A DNA stretch of 64,000 nt from Micrococcaceae bacterium (GTDB taxonomy: Bacteria > Actinomycetota > Actinomycetes > Actinomycetales > Micrococcaceae). Of the stretch, positions 36,973-46,120 are shown one piece after another (the stretch's first letter is position 1; each line of letters begins with the position of its first letter). Location of the stretch: positions 1 to 64,000 of the forward strand of contig JABXHI010000073.1 of NCBI GenBank assembly GCA_013393415.1, in the 5' to 3' direction. The notes under the pieces are model-generated. The model did not search any database. It saw only the letters and a list, made by a program, of their open reading frames with translations, and was not told where the DNA came from. The translations under genes were made by a program, and so were the position numbers.

Positions 36973-37924
36973 GATATTTGCTTTTCTACAACAGCGTCCT
37001 TATGCATTCGCACTGCTGCTATGCATCGTGTTGCTGGCTCTGAATATTATTGTCTCGCCGAGCTTCGCGAATCCAACTCGATGGCCGGCCATCTTGGGCA
37101 CCTTCGCACCGTTTGCACTGGTGGGTTTCGCCTCAACACCGTCAGTCCTTTCCGGTGGGATGGACATTTCAGTGGGGCCTCTGACCACCTTCATTAGCGT
37201 TATCTTCATCGCTGTGTTGATGCCCGCGGGGCTTGGTACTTGGTACTTCTCAATACCGATTCTGTTGATTCTGGCGACCAGTGTCGGGATGATCAACGGA
37301 ATCCTTGTTGCAGTGGTCAGATTGCACCCGGTCGTCGCGACAGTAGGAATGCTCTTCATACTTATTGGTTTATCACAAACCATCGCACCAAACCCGGTTC
37401 AAGCGGCCGATCGGTGGAGCGCGGGATTGGCACGAACCCTTGGCTTCATTCCTGGTGCACTGTTGACCATTGGCGCTGCATCGCTCATTTGGTTTTTGCT
37501 TAGGCGTACCGCATTCGTCAGTAACCTGTTGGCAACCGGGGATAGCGATCAGTCAGCTTTCGGCTCCGGCGTCAACGTGACTGTGGTTCGGATTTTGGCT
37601 TACGGTCTCGGCGGACTCTTTGCTGGTATTGGTGGCATCGCACTGGCAGCGCTGCTGCAATCTTCGGAGTCAGCGTTGGCTACAACCTACGCGCTCTTGG
37701 GGCTCGCAGCGGTCGTACTGGGTGGCACCAGTCTTCTTGGAGGCCGAGGAAGTATGTTAGGAACTCTCTTTGGAGCCTTTGCCATCTATCTCATCCAGCA
37801 GTTGCTAACTGCAGGTGGCGTGCAGTCAAATCTTATCCAGTTTGCTTACGGCATCGTTCTTGTCGTTGGCGTACTCGTCAGTGCGACCCTGTTGTCAGCG
37901 CGGCAGAGAGGAAAAGTCCAGTGA
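36965..37924 (+). CDS. CUT2-type ABC permease (1)
   Basis: Integral membrane permease of 319 aa (RbsC/BPD_transp_2 family) with about eight to ten hydrophobic segments, and the family-typical SGGMDISVGPLTTFISVIF near residue 70 and LGGTSLLGGRGSMLGTLFGA in the C-terminal half. The start MSKIFAFLQQRP at 36965 lies inside the end of the ATPase gene, so translation is coupled. It overlaps the second permease gene by 4 bases (GTGA). Confidence 0.9.
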   Translation: MSKIFAFLQQRPYAFALLLCIVLLALNIIVSPSFANPTRWPAILGTFAPFALVGFASTPSVLSGGMDISVGPLTTFISVIFIAVLMPAGLGTWYFSIPILLILATSVGMINGILVAVVRLHPVVATVGMLFILIGLSQTIAPNPVQAADRWSAGLARTLGFIPGALLTIGAASLIWFLLRRTAFVSNLLATGDSDQSAFGSGVNVTVVRILAYGLGGLFAGIGGIALAALLQSSESALATTYALLGLAAVVLGGTSLLGGRGSMLGTLFGAFAIYLIQQLLTAGGVQSNLIQFAYGIVLVVGVLVSATLLSARQRGKVQ

Positions 37925-38946
37925 CCACCACCAGTACTGTTGTCAACGCGCCTCTTGATGCGCCAGTAGTTCCGTCCAGATGGACAAAGTTTCGCTTCTT
38001 CGTTTTGAGACTTCCGATTTTGCAGTTGTTGGTTCTGTTGGCGCTGATTCTGTGGCTTGTCATCAGCATTCCGGCATTCGTTAATCGGCTGTCTATCGTA
38101 TCTGTGCTCATTCTTGCGGCGCTGCTGGCGCTTGCCGCACTGGGTCAAACTTTCGTGGTACTCATTGGGGGTCTGGATCTAGCGATACCCGGATATATTA
38201 TCGTGGGTGCTTTTATCTCCTCGAATCTCGCAGGGGGAGCTGGCTGGCCGATACCTCTGGCGCTGCTGATGACAGTCGTTATATGTGGTCTCGTGGGCGC
38301 CTTCGTTGGATTTGTTAGTCATCGATACGATGTTCAACCCCTCGTGCTGACGCTGGGGATAAATGCCGCACTGGTCGGCGGCACCCTGTTTGTGGCTAAA
38401 GCGAATTTCACATCCGCTCCGCCGGATGCCCTTCGAGCGTTGACCGCCATTAACGGGACGACCTTCGGGCTTCCCATCCCGCCGATCCTATTGATTGTGC
38501 TCGCTGCGGTCGTGCTGGTGTGGTTGTTTTTGACCCGGACTGCCAGTGGCCGTCGCGTGTATGCCACTGGAACGAATGCCCGAGCCGCCGAGTTGACGCG
38601 GGTCCACACCGGCAAAGTCTGGACTTTGACGTTTGCCACGTCGGGGATAACCGCAGGGATCGCAGGGATGTTTATTGCAAGCTTTAGTGCCGGATGGTCT
38701 GCCAATATCGGCGAACCGTACTTCTTTACTGGTCTGGCCGCGGTGCTGCTGGGCGGTACGACTTTCGGTTCGATCTATGGCAGCTATACCCGGACAGTGT
38801 TAGGTGCACTGATCCTGACTTTGTTGTCCACGATTGTGCTGAGTGTCGGAATGAGCGAGTCCGAAAGTCGCTTCATTTACGGTTTCGTCGTCATTGCAGC
38901 AGCATTTCTTTATGGCCGCGAAAGGCACGTCCGCAACCGCTTCTAA
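37921..38946 (+). CDS. CUT2-type ABC permease (2)
   Basis: Second permease of 341 aa, same family as its neighbour: GGLDLAIPGYIIVGAFISSN and LLGGTTFGSIYGSYTRTVLG. Two different permeases with one double ATPase suggest a heterodimeric channel. It begins with GTG overlapping the previous stop, and is followed by a strong terminator at 38976, so the three genes form an operon divergent from the frameshifted binding-protein gene. Confidence 0.9.
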   Translation: MTTTSTVVNAPLDAPVVPSRWTKFRFFVLRLPILQLLVLLALILWLVISIPAFVNRLSIVSVLILAALLALAALGQTFVVLIGGLDLAIPGYIIVGAFISSNLAGGAGWPIPLALLMTVVICGLVGAFVGFVSHRYDVQPLVLTLGINAALVGGTLFVAKANFTSAPPDALRALTAINGTTFGLPIPPILLIVLAAVVLVWLFLTRTASGRRVYATGTNARAAELTRVHTGKVWTLTFATSGITAGIAGMFIASFSAGWSANIGEPYFFTGLAAVLLGGTTFGSIYGSYTRTVLGALILTLLSTIVLSVGMSESESRFIYGFVVIAAAFLYGRERHVRNRF

Positions 38947-38975
38947 TACCGAACAGCTGACGGCTTACATGTATA

Positions 38976-39020
38976 ACGACCGTTGCACCCACCTGTTGAG
39001 GGGTGCAACGGTCGTCAAGC
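38976..39020 (+). terminator. Strong hairpin terminator of ABC operon
   Basis: ACGACCGTTGCACCC (38976-38990) pairs perfectly with GGGTGCAACGGTCGT (39001-39015), 10-base loop. It closes the plus-strand ABC transporter operon. Confidence 0.9.
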
Positions 39021-39159
39021 GTTTTCGGCATGATCAGTTTGATCAGCTCTAGGTTGGTATTGATGTGCCGCTGTTACGAAGACCATACAAATCCCGTCGT
39101 ATACGTCTCGGGGTGACGGATCGGACCCACCCGTATCGGGCGGAAAAGGTTGGATAACA

Positions 39160-39205
39160 AAATGCCGGTTCCTGCAGCTGATATAAGCTGCAGGAACCGG
39201 CATTT
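39160..39205 (-). terminator. Hairpin terminator of DapA-like operon
   Basis: A perfect 20-bp stem: AAATGCCGGTTCCTGCAGCT (39160-39179) and its complement at 39186-39205, six-base loop, followed on the minus strand by TTTTG. It lies just after the stop of the DapA-family gene. Only these two hairpins are seen in the ~270 bases between the operons. Confidence 0.9.
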
Positions 39206-39216
39206 GCATGTCAGAT

Positions 39217-40263
39217 TTAGGCTCCGACGGACACTCTAGGTGCGCGAGCAGGAACGCGCCCGTGTACGAATTCCTCATCAGGAGAGTCGGTTACATAAAG
39301 GCCAGAAGCTTCTAGACTTGCGCGAAGTTGCTTCATGAAGCGGTCTGGTAGTTTCGTGGCTGGCGGACGAAGGGCGCCGCCGTTATAGCCAGATAGCCAC
39401 TCTTGGTATTTCCATTGGGTCCGACTGATCATGTTCGTTCCGGGAGTGGATGTCGCTGATACTGCATCGTTTGCAGCCCGTGCTGGGGTGGCCTGCCAGT
39501 AGAGCTTCATGGCTTCCTCCCATTGCCCGTTGCGTGCCATGTCGAAAACTCGTGGGTAGTAGTCACCCATCCAGTTCGTGTTAGCAGTGGCAGAATACTG
39601 GATATCCATCTGTGACATCAGTGGAATGGTGCTGGCTTCGATAGGGGAAGAGATAACGACTTCATCCCGGAAGTGGTGATACATCTCCATCAGTCCTGGG
39701 ATGCCGGGGTAGCCTTGTTCTGCTTTGATCGCCACGATGTTTGGTAGCTCATCGATAACGCGACGCACGAAATCGACGGGCATGCCTGCCGGGTGGATGC
39801 GTTCGAATCCCCAAGCTGGGAGTGGGAACAGCATCGTGGCCAGTTGCGTTTCTTCAGTGAATCGTTTGGTGTAGTCGAACACCTCGTCTAAGGACGTGGG
39901 CCAGAATGAGGCTGGATACGCCAACAGGGCGCGATCCACACCGGATTTGGTAGCTAATTTGGCTGCCTCGATGTTTTGCTCCAGGGTGCCGTAAATAGCG
40001 TGGAAAAACAGTCCGAAGTCAGGGCCAGCGGCTTCGCGGGCGATCGCTGCCATCCGCGCATTTTCTTCGGGGGTGATATTTACTTCGGCTACCAGGAGAG
40101 TGCCGGTGTATCCCATTTCTTTGAGACGTAGGACATCGTGTCGGATTGCATCCTCGTTCAACTGCGAGAAATCCGCAGTAAACGATGGGTGGGTGACGGC
40201 AGCTGCCCCCACAAATTTTTCACGCGCCCATGCGCGTGCTTCTGTTACTGAGTAGTTCAACAT
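39217..40263 (-). CDS. DapA/NanA-family aldolase or hydratase
   Basis: Class I aldolase-type protein of 348 aa of the dihydrodipicolinate synthase superfamily: the Schiff-base Lys region is NIVAIKAEQGYPGIPGLME and the barrel start is GYTGTLLVAEVNITPEE. Family members cleave or form C-C bonds of 2-oxo acids, or dehydrate them. It is longer than DapA (~290 aa) and has its own C-terminal extension, so it is not the lysine-pathway enzyme. It is the second gene after the cyclodeaminase-like gene (13-base gap), and AAGGAG precedes the ATG. Substrate unknown. Confidence 0.8.
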   Translation of the reverse strand: MLNYSVTEARAWAREKFVGAAAVTHPSFTADFSQLNEDAIRHDVLRLKEMGYTGTLLVAEVNITPEENARMAAIAREAAGPDFGLFFHAIYGTLEQNIEAAKLATKSGVDRALLAYPASFWPTSLDEVFDYTKRFTEETQLATMLFPLPAWGFERIHPAGMPVDFVRRVIDELPNIVAIKAEQGYPGIPGLMEMYHHFRDEVVISSPIEASTIPLMSQMDIQYSATANTNWMGDYYPRVFDMARNGQWEEAMKLYWQATPARAANDAVSATSTPGTNMISRTQWKYQEWLSGYNGGALRPPATKLPDRFMKQLRASLEASGLYVTDSPDEEFVHGRVPARAPRVSVGA

Positions 40264-40276
40264 ATTTGCTCCTTAG

Positions 40277-41290
40277 TTATTTAGCGCTTGTAACGATGGT
40301 TACGGGCAGTTCGGTGCCCACGCCTAGGGCGCGGGCACGGTTGTATAGCATCTCAGCGACAACGATGTCCTGGAGGCCAGAGCCCGTGGATTTATAGATC
40401 CGAATTCCATTCGAGGTGTCCATGGAAGACTCAGAACGTAGTGCGGTGTTCAGGCTGAGTACTTTGCCGTTGAGACTGATCCCTTGGGCCTGTGCGGCCA
40501 ACATATCGCCACTGTCGTGCACTACTTCGTCATAGGTGTCCACCACAATCGTGGAGGCTTGATCGATCAGTTCGACGGGGACTTCGCGCTGACCACGCGT
40601 AGTCGAACCAATTGAAATAACCGTGGCATCGGGGGCCACAGTTTCGGCTCGAATGATGGGTGTTTCGTCACGCGAACGAGCCGCGCACAAAATCAAATCG
40701 GCCCCATCTACGGCCTCATCAGCGCTTGAAACTGGGATGGCTTGCGAGCCATCTTTGGTGCTGAAATCCGTCGCGAAAGCTTCCCGATTAGCCGGAGTCG
40801 GGCTGAACACTCGGATGGATGAAAACTCTGCTACATTGCCCAGGGCCTGCAGGTGAGAGCGTGCTTCGAAACCAGAGCCGATGACCCCAACGGATACCGG
40901 TTTGTTCGGCAAGATGGTAGAAGCTCCCACAGCAGTGGTCGAAGCGGTTCGCAGCCCTGTGACACGATTACCGTCGATCAATGCGACAAGCTCGGCGGTA
41001 TCTTTATCGAAAAGATTGATCATGTAGCTGACCTGCAGACCGTCGGCGAAACTTCCCACGATGGATTTTGCGCCAAACAGCTGGCCCGAAGCAGGAATTG
41101 ACGGCATGATGCGCATCCATTCACGCTGTGAGTCTGCAAAAATGCGTCCCGGTGTTCGTTGCTCATCTTCGGCGACTGAGTACGCCGCCCGAATCGCCGC
41201 AATCGCGTCTTCAAAATTAGCCAGCGTTGCAACATCTTGGTCTGTCAGGAATAACGGTCGCCGGATGTCGGGGTTATTCTCAATGCTCAT
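40277..41290 (-). CDS. Ornithine cyclodeaminase/mu-crystallin family protein
   Basis: NAD(P)-binding protein of 337 aa. The Rossmann motif is VGVIGSGFEARSHLQAL and the substrate-side residues sit in REWMRIMPSIPASGQLFGAK. Members act as ornithine cyclodeaminase, ketimine or pyrroline-carboxylate reductase, or other imine reductases. It is divergent from the aldehyde dehydrogenase gene with an operator-like motif between them. Paired with the DapA-like gene it may handle a nitrogen-bearing or 2-oxo/imino acid. Confidence 0.85.
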   Translation of the reverse strand: MSIENNPDIRRPLFLTDQDVATLANFEDAIAAIRAAYSVAEDEQRTPGRIFADSQREWMRIMPSIPASGQLFGAKSIVGSFADGLQVSYMINLFDKDTAELVALIDGNRVTGLRTASTTAVGASTILPNKPVSVGVIGSGFEARSHLQALGNVAEFSSIRVFSPTPANREAFATDFSTKDGSQAIPVSSADEAVDGADLILCAARSRDETPIIRAETVAPDATVISIGSTTRGQREVPVELIDQASTIVVDTYDEVVHDSGDMLAAQAQGISLNGKVLSLNTALRSESSMDTSNGIRIYKSTGSGLQDIVVAEMLYNRARALGVGTELPVTIVTSAK

Positions 41291-41348
41291 TTCACTCCTT
41301 GCTTCGGGTCTTTCTGAAACCTCTTGAGCGAGTTTTCAAACAATGCTG

Positions 41349-41366
41349 TACGAAACGCATCGTATC
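41349..41366 (+). promoter_or_regulatory. Operator-like motif, best match
   Basis: TACGAAACGCATCGTATC in the 120-base gap between the divergent cyclodeaminase-like and aldehyde dehydrogenase genes. It shows both half-sites of an imperfect palindrome (TACGAAACG and, inverted, GATACGATG). Confidence 0.7.
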
Positions 41367-41410
41367 TCATATAGTGTAGGTGATCCAAGTCTCAGAAGGA
41401 AGGGGCGACC

Positions 41411-42787
41411 ATGTCGCTTGTAACTATTAACCCGGCAAACGAATCCACAGAAATCGTCATTGACCGCCATACTCCCGATGAGGTGGAGCATCGAATCGCC
41501 CAGGCGGCTCGCGCTGCCGTCGAGTTGCGAAACACAACATTTTCCCAACGAGCAGCCTGGATGTACGCGGCGGCCGACATTTTAGAAGAGAAGGCTGAAG
41601 GGCTTGGCGAGCTGGTCACGATTGAGATGGGCAAGCCGATCCATCAGTCGATAGCAGAAGTTCATAAGGCCGCCAATGCCATGCGCTTTTATGCTGATCA
41701 TGCCGAGGAGTTTTTGGCAGGGGAGCAGCTGGAGGATCCATCAAAAGTGAACGCCTCGAGCGCTTGGACCTTTTATCAGCCGCTGGGTGTCGTGCTTGCG
41801 GTGATGCCGTGGAACTACCCAATCTGGCAGGTTGTGCGCTTTGCTGCACCGGCGCTCATGGCGGGAAATGCCGGACTGCTGAAGCATGCTTCGAATGTTC
41901 CGCAAGCAGCGCTATTTTTGGACACCTTATTTGAGGGCGCAGGGTTTCCGGCAGGCTCCTTCCGTGCGTTATTGATTGGCGGCGGTGATGTGGCGTCCGT
42001 AATCGCTGATCCGCGAGTAAAAGCCGTCACGCTGACCGGGTCAGAGCCTGCAGGACGCTCGGTCGCATCAGTGGCTGGTGACCACATTAAGAAGACTGTT
42101 TTGGAGTTGGGGGGCTCGGATCCGTTCATTGTCATGCCGTCCGCTGATGTCCAGGCGGCGGCCTCCACTGCCGTATTGGCGCGCACCAATAATAATGGTC
42201 AGTCATGTATCGCCGGCAAACGATTCATTGTCCACGCTGACATTTACGACGAATTTACCGCGGCGTTCGTCGAACAAATGTCCAGCCTCAAGGTCGGCAA
42301 TCCGCTTGATCCGGAAACGCAGATTGGTCCATTGGCTACTCGCGAGGGTCGCGATGAGCTCGCAGAACTGGTCGAAGATGCGGTGCAAAAAGGGGTCGAA
42401 GTCCTTACCGGTGGTTACATCCCCGAAAGTCCCGGGTATTTTTATGCACCGACCGTGCTTGCTGGGTTGACGGAGGACATGCGGCTGGTTCAGGAAGAAG
42501 CATTTGGGCCAGTAGCCACCGTGTATAAGGTGCACTCTGCTGAAGAGGCGCTTGAGGTGGCCAATCAGACGAATTTTGGGCTCTCCAGTGCCGTGTGGTC
42601 GGCAAGCGTCGAGGAGCAGGAGTGGTTTCTGCGCAAAATTGAAGCCGGGGCTGTCTTCATTAATGGCATGACCGTGTCCTATCAAGAGCTGCCCTTTGGC
42701 GGGATCAAGAACTCCGGCTATGGACGCGAACTGGCAGCCGAGGGCATTCGCGAATTCTGCAATCTGAAGAGCGTCTGGCGTGCTTAG
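41411..42787 (+). CDS. NAD(P)-dependent aldehyde dehydrogenase
   Basis: ALDH of 458 aa, closest in layout to succinate-semialdehyde dehydrogenases. Visible: MPWNYPIWQVVRFAAPALMA, the general-base Glu in LELGGSDPFIV, and the catalytic Cys in NNNGQSCIAGKRFIVHAD. It oxidises an aldehyde to the acid in the cytoplasm; the substrate may be an aldehyde formed in the catabolic island. GGAAGGGG precedes the ATG, with the operator-like site ~45 bases upstream. Confidence 0.92.
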   Translation: MSLVTINPANESTEIVIDRHTPDEVEHRIAQAARAAVELRNTTFSQRAAWMYAAADILEEKAEGLGELVTIEMGKPIHQSIAEVHKAANAMRFYADHAEEFLAGEQLEDPSKVNASSAWTFYQPLGVVLAVMPWNYPIWQVVRFAAPALMAGNAGLLKHASNVPQAALFLDTLFEGAGFPAGSFRALLIGGGDVASVIADPRVKAVTLTGSEPAGRSVASVAGDHIKKTVLELGGSDPFIVMPSADVQAAASTAVLARTNNNGQSCIAGKRFIVHADIYDEFTAAFVEQMSSLKVGNPLDPETQIGPLATREGRDELAELVEDAVQKGVEVLTGGYIPESPGYFYAPTVLAGLTEDMRLVQEEAFGPVATVYKVHSAEEALEVANQTNFGLSSAVWSASVEEQEWFLRKIEAGAVFINGMTVSYQELPFGGIKNSGYGRELAAEGIREFCNLKSVWRA

Positions 42788-42851
42788 TTGGATTAGGCGC
42801 CAATAATCTGCGACATAGATTGCATAACGGTGTGATATGAATTACGATCGA

Positions 42852-42869
42852 TACGAAACGAACCGAACC
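42852..42869 (+). promoter_or_regulatory. Operator-like motif before second hydroxylase
   Basis: TACGAAACGAACCGAACC, matching the core CGWAWCGNAYCG exactly, 14 bases before the start of the second MhpA-type gene, at the same distance as the site before the first. A GATACGA at 42849 overlaps it. Confidence 0.65.
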
Positions 42870-42882
42870 GGAAGGTCAGGGA

Positions 42883-44397
42883 ATGTCTCAAGAATTTGAC
42901 GCAGACGTCATAGTCGTCGGAGGTGGCCCAGTCGGGGTGGGGGCTCTAGCGCTCCTGGGACGACTTGGCCTCACTGCGATCGGCTTTGAGAAAGAAACAG
43001 AATTGTGGCCGACAGCACGGGCCGTGCACTTTGACGGTGAAGTCATGCGAGTGCTGCAGTCCTTGGGGATTGCCGATGAACTAGCTAAAGTCACCAAACC
43101 CATGACGGCCATGCACATGCAAAACGAAGCGCGCGAAAAACTCGTGTCTGTGCCGACAGGTCAGTTGGGATCTCAAGGTTGGCACGATGACGTGACGTTT
43201 CACCAGCCTGACGTGGAACGGCTGCTGCGCGGAGTGGTCGATGAATCCGCTGGCGTGGAGTTGCGTTGCGGTGTGGAAGTGATGCACTTTGAGAACCTTG
43301 ATGAAGGGGTACGAGTCACAGTTCGCGAAACCGATGGCTCGCAAGGCGTCTACACGGCACGTTGGCTCGTCGGTGCTGACGGCGCCAAGTCATTTGTTCG
43401 TCGATCACTCGATATTGGTGCCGATAAGTTTGGTGAAGATGCCCGTTGGGTCGTCGTTGATGGGCACCTGCACGACAGTCCCGGTTATGAAGACGACATG
43501 ATCTTCTTGCTCCATCACACGCGTCCGGCCATGTGGATTCGACTCCCCGGTACTCGGGTTCGTATGGAGTTCTTGGTGATGGATGAAGATGATCCAGAAG
43601 AAATTATCACGCCTGAGGCCATCGAACGCATTAGTCATGGTGTGCTACCGGCTTCTCAATTCGAACCGGAGCGCCAAGCAATCTATATGTTCCGTGGTCG
43701 GATCGCTAAATCTTGGCGTGAAGGTAATGTTTTTCTCGCTGGCGACGCCGCACATTTGGCCCCGCCGTGCTTCGGGCAAGGGTTGTGTGCCGGCCTGCGG
43801 GATATCGCGAACCTCGCGTGGAAACTGGACTTGGTGAAACGCGGCCAAGCCAAGGACTCCATCTTGGATACCTACGAGTCAGAACGAAAGCCCCACGCCC
43901 AGTTCTGGGTTGAACAAGCGGTCACTGCCGCCGGTTTCTTACAGACGACGAATTCGGAAGAAGCGGCTCACCGCGATGCCAACATACGTGCCAACCCAAT
44001 GGCTGCTGCACCGGTTTCACCGCCATTGGGTGCAGGACTTCATCGAGGGGCACTTGATGAGCAGGCTGGCCGACTGAGCGTCCAATCGATTTTGACGGAT
44101 GACGTACGACTGGATGACATGCTCGGCGTGCGGTTTGTAATCGCTGCACAACGCGAGGTTTATGAACAACTGGACCAGGCACTTCGTGGTCGAATCGAAG
44201 ACAGCCGCGACATCGTCGTGTTGCTTGATACGGCAAAAAATGCTCAATTACTTCAAGCGTCGAACGCATCGGCGGTCGTTGTACGCCCAGACCGCTATAT
44301 CTTCGGCACCGCTTCCGACAGTGTTGAACTACAAGATCTTATCGAGTTACTGCCCCTGGCCAACATTCGACACGAATCTGCCTGCGTCTACACCTGA
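42883..44397 (+). CDS. FAD-dependent aromatic hydroxylase, MhpA-type (2)
   Basis: Paralogue of the protein at 30635, 504 aa. It has the same FAD motifs (VIVVGGGPVGVGALALLG; VGADGAKSFVRRSL; FLAGDAAHLAPPCFGQGL) and the same TARAVHFDGE segment after the first motif. Two similar hydroxylases in one island may act on successive intermediates or on different side-chain homologues. GGAAGG precedes the ATG. It begins an operon-like run: FAH hydrolase, cupin, acetoacetate-CoA ligase. Confidence 0.92.
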   Translation: MSQEFDADVIVVGGGPVGVGALALLGRLGLTAIGFEKETELWPTARAVHFDGEVMRVLQSLGIADELAKVTKPMTAMHMQNEAREKLVSVPTGQLGSQGWHDDVTFHQPDVERLLRGVVDESAGVELRCGVEVMHFENLDEGVRVTVRETDGSQGVYTARWLVGADGAKSFVRRSLDIGADKFGEDARWVVVDGHLHDSPGYEDDMIFLLHHTRPAMWIRLPGTRVRMEFLVMDEDDPEEIITPEAIERISHGVLPASQFEPERQAIYMFRGRIAKSWREGNVFLAGDAAHLAPPCFGQGLCAGLRDIANLAWKLDLVKRGQAKDSILDTYESERKPHAQFWVEQAVTAAGFLQTTNSEEAAHRDANIRANPMAAAPVSPPLGAGLHRGALDEQAGRLSVQSILTDDVRLDDMLGVRFVIAAQREVYEQLDQALRGRIEDSRDIVVLLDTAKNAQLLQASNASAVVVRPDRYIFGTASDSVELQDLIELLPLANIRHESACVYT

Positions 44398-44495
44398 CGT
44401 CCACGACGAAGAGACCTCAGATCAGGGGGTACTGAGATGGATGACCCCAACACCCAATAATCACCCAGAAAAAATGCACCCTAAGGAGTCGCTTT

Positions 44496-45512
44496 ATGAA
44501 ACTTGGAAGAATTGCCGTTTCCACCCTCGACGGAGAACAGCTGCGCATCGTAGCTGTCGAACCCGAAAATGACCGAGTCATCGATCTTGCCCGAGCATAT
44601 GCACTGGTGCTGCAGCGTCGCGGTGCCACCGCAGAACGAGCCCGTGAGCTTGCCCTGAGCATCTTTCCTGCGAGCCTGTCCAATGCGATCGCCATTGGAG
44701 ACGCGTTCTTGGATATCGCACATGACGCGTTAGCAGCCGCCGATGACGCTTCGACTGCGATTGCTGACGTCCAGTGGCGCGCCGCTATCGATCCACCGGT
44801 GATTCGAGACGGCCTGACCTTTGGAACGCACATTGAAAACTATTTTAAAAACGTTGCGAAAACCAAGCCGGTCCGCGCCGTATACGAGCGCCCGGGCTAT
44901 TTTAAGGGCACGACGTCTACCGTGGTTGGTCATGACCAAGTCATTCCGTATCCAAATATCTCTGAGAAACTCGACTACGAGCTCGAGATTGGATACATCA
45001 TGGGCAAACCTGGTCGCAACCTGACGCCAGATGAGGCCATGGACCATATCTTTGGGATCACGATCTTCAACGACTGGAGCCTTCGGGATGCACAAGCGTT
45101 GGAAGGCCCAATTGGGATGGGGGCACAACACAGTAAGGACTTTGCCTACGGCATCGGCCCATGGATCACCACGATGGATGAGATCGACTCGATCGAGGGG
45201 CTCAAAGGCCAGGTTCGTGTCAATGGAGAAGTCCGTTCGGACACCTGCGTTGAAAACTTTGTGTACACGCCAGAAGAACTGGTCGCATACATCTCGATCT
45301 TCAACGGTCTACAACCGGGAGATCTCGTCGGCTCCGGAACCATGGGCTACGGCGGCGGAGTCGAAATTGGCCGCTTCGTTGAGCCCGGAGACGTCGTCGA
45401 GCTAGAACTCGAAGGTATCGGAACCCTGCGCAACCAGATTGCAGCAACCAAAGAAGTCCCACCGTGGTGGCCGGAACCACGCCCGTACCCATTTGAGGAC
45501 GAGGAGAATTAA
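44496..45512 (+). CDS. Fumarylacetoacetate hydrolase family protein (2)
   Basis: FAH-family hydrolase of 338 aa, different from that at 29557. Core motifs: YELEIGYIMGKPGRNLTPDE (acidic metal ligands), GITIFNDWSLRDAQ and GSGTMGYGGGVEIGRFVEPG. It probably hydrolyses a C-C bond of a di- or tri-oxo acid. AAGGAGTCGCTTT precedes the ATG; the cupin gene follows after 2 bases. The adjacent acetoacetate-CoA ligase suggests that acetoacetate (or a homologue) is one of its products. Confidence 0.88.
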   Translation: MKLGRIAVSTLDGEQLRIVAVEPENDRVIDLARAYALVLQRRGATAERARELALSIFPASLSNAIAIGDAFLDIAHDALAAADDASTAIADVQWRAAIDPPVIRDGLTFGTHIENYFKNVAKTKPVRAVYERPGYFKGTTSTVVGHDQVIPYPNISEKLDYELEIGYIMGKPGRNLTPDEAMDHIFGITIFNDWSLRDAQALEGPIGMGAQHSKDFAYGIGPWITTMDEIDSIEGLKGQVRVNGEVRSDTCVENFVYTPEELVAYISIFNGLQPGDLVGSGTMGYGGGVEIGRFVEPGDVVELELEGIGTLRNQIAATKEVPPWWPEPRPYPFEDEEN

Positions 45513-45514
45513 TC

Positions 45515-46120
45515 ATGGCACGAGCAGCTGTCCGACGCGTCGTCACCGGACATGATGATGAAGGTAAAGCCATCATCCTGTATGACGGAGACGCGCCAAA
45601 TAGTTTTGAATCACCAAATATCCCCGGATTCGGCGCGACCGTACCCTGGTGGACCCCGGAGAAGGGCATCGACCACGTCTCCGACGAGGACCTGGCAACC
45701 GCCGAGACGGACATTCCTTCGTTTCCTGCCGAGGGAGAAACTATCCTGCGAATTGCAGACTTCCCGCCAGATGCGGTGTACCCGGACGACGCAGACTCGT
45801 TGATTTTCACCGAACTGGACGGGCAGGAAGAGGCCCAAGCCGGCAACGAGCATAATAATAGTGACCATTTCTGGTTCCACCGCACTGACTCATTAGATTA
45901 TGCGGTGGTACTCGAAGGCGAGATCACGTTGTTAGTCGATGATGGTGAAGCCACCCTCACCGCCGGCGATGTTGTCGTCCAACGCGCAACCAGCCACGCC
46001 TGGGCAAACCGGACCGACAAGACCGCACGGATGTTATTCGTGCTGATCGGAACTCCGCCGCAGTCCGCGCAAGAAATTGGCGCCCAGCGCAAAGCCTACG
46101 GAAAGGCAGCAGTGTCATGA
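45515..46120 (+). CDS. Cupin-domain protein
   Basis: Protein of 201 aa with a C-terminal cupin_2 barrel: the first motif region DHFWFHRTDSLDYAVVLEGE, and the second GDVVVQRATSHAWANRTDK with His. Similar cupins are often encoded beside FAH hydrolases and flavin hydroxylases in aromatic catabolic clusters; role (enzyme, isomerase or sensor) is unsettled. GAGGAGAATTAATC precedes the ATG, and the stop overlaps the ligase ATG (ATGA). Confidence 0.82.
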   Translation: MARAAVRRVVTGHDDEGKAIILYDGDAPNSFESPNIPGFGATVPWWTPEKGIDHVSDEDLATAETDIPSFPAEGETILRIADFPPDAVYPDDADSLIFTELDGQEEAQAGNEHNNSDHFWFHRTDSLDYAVVLEGEITLLVDDGEATLTAGDVVVQRATSHAWANRTDKTARMLFVLIGTPPQSAQEIGAQRKAYGKAAVS

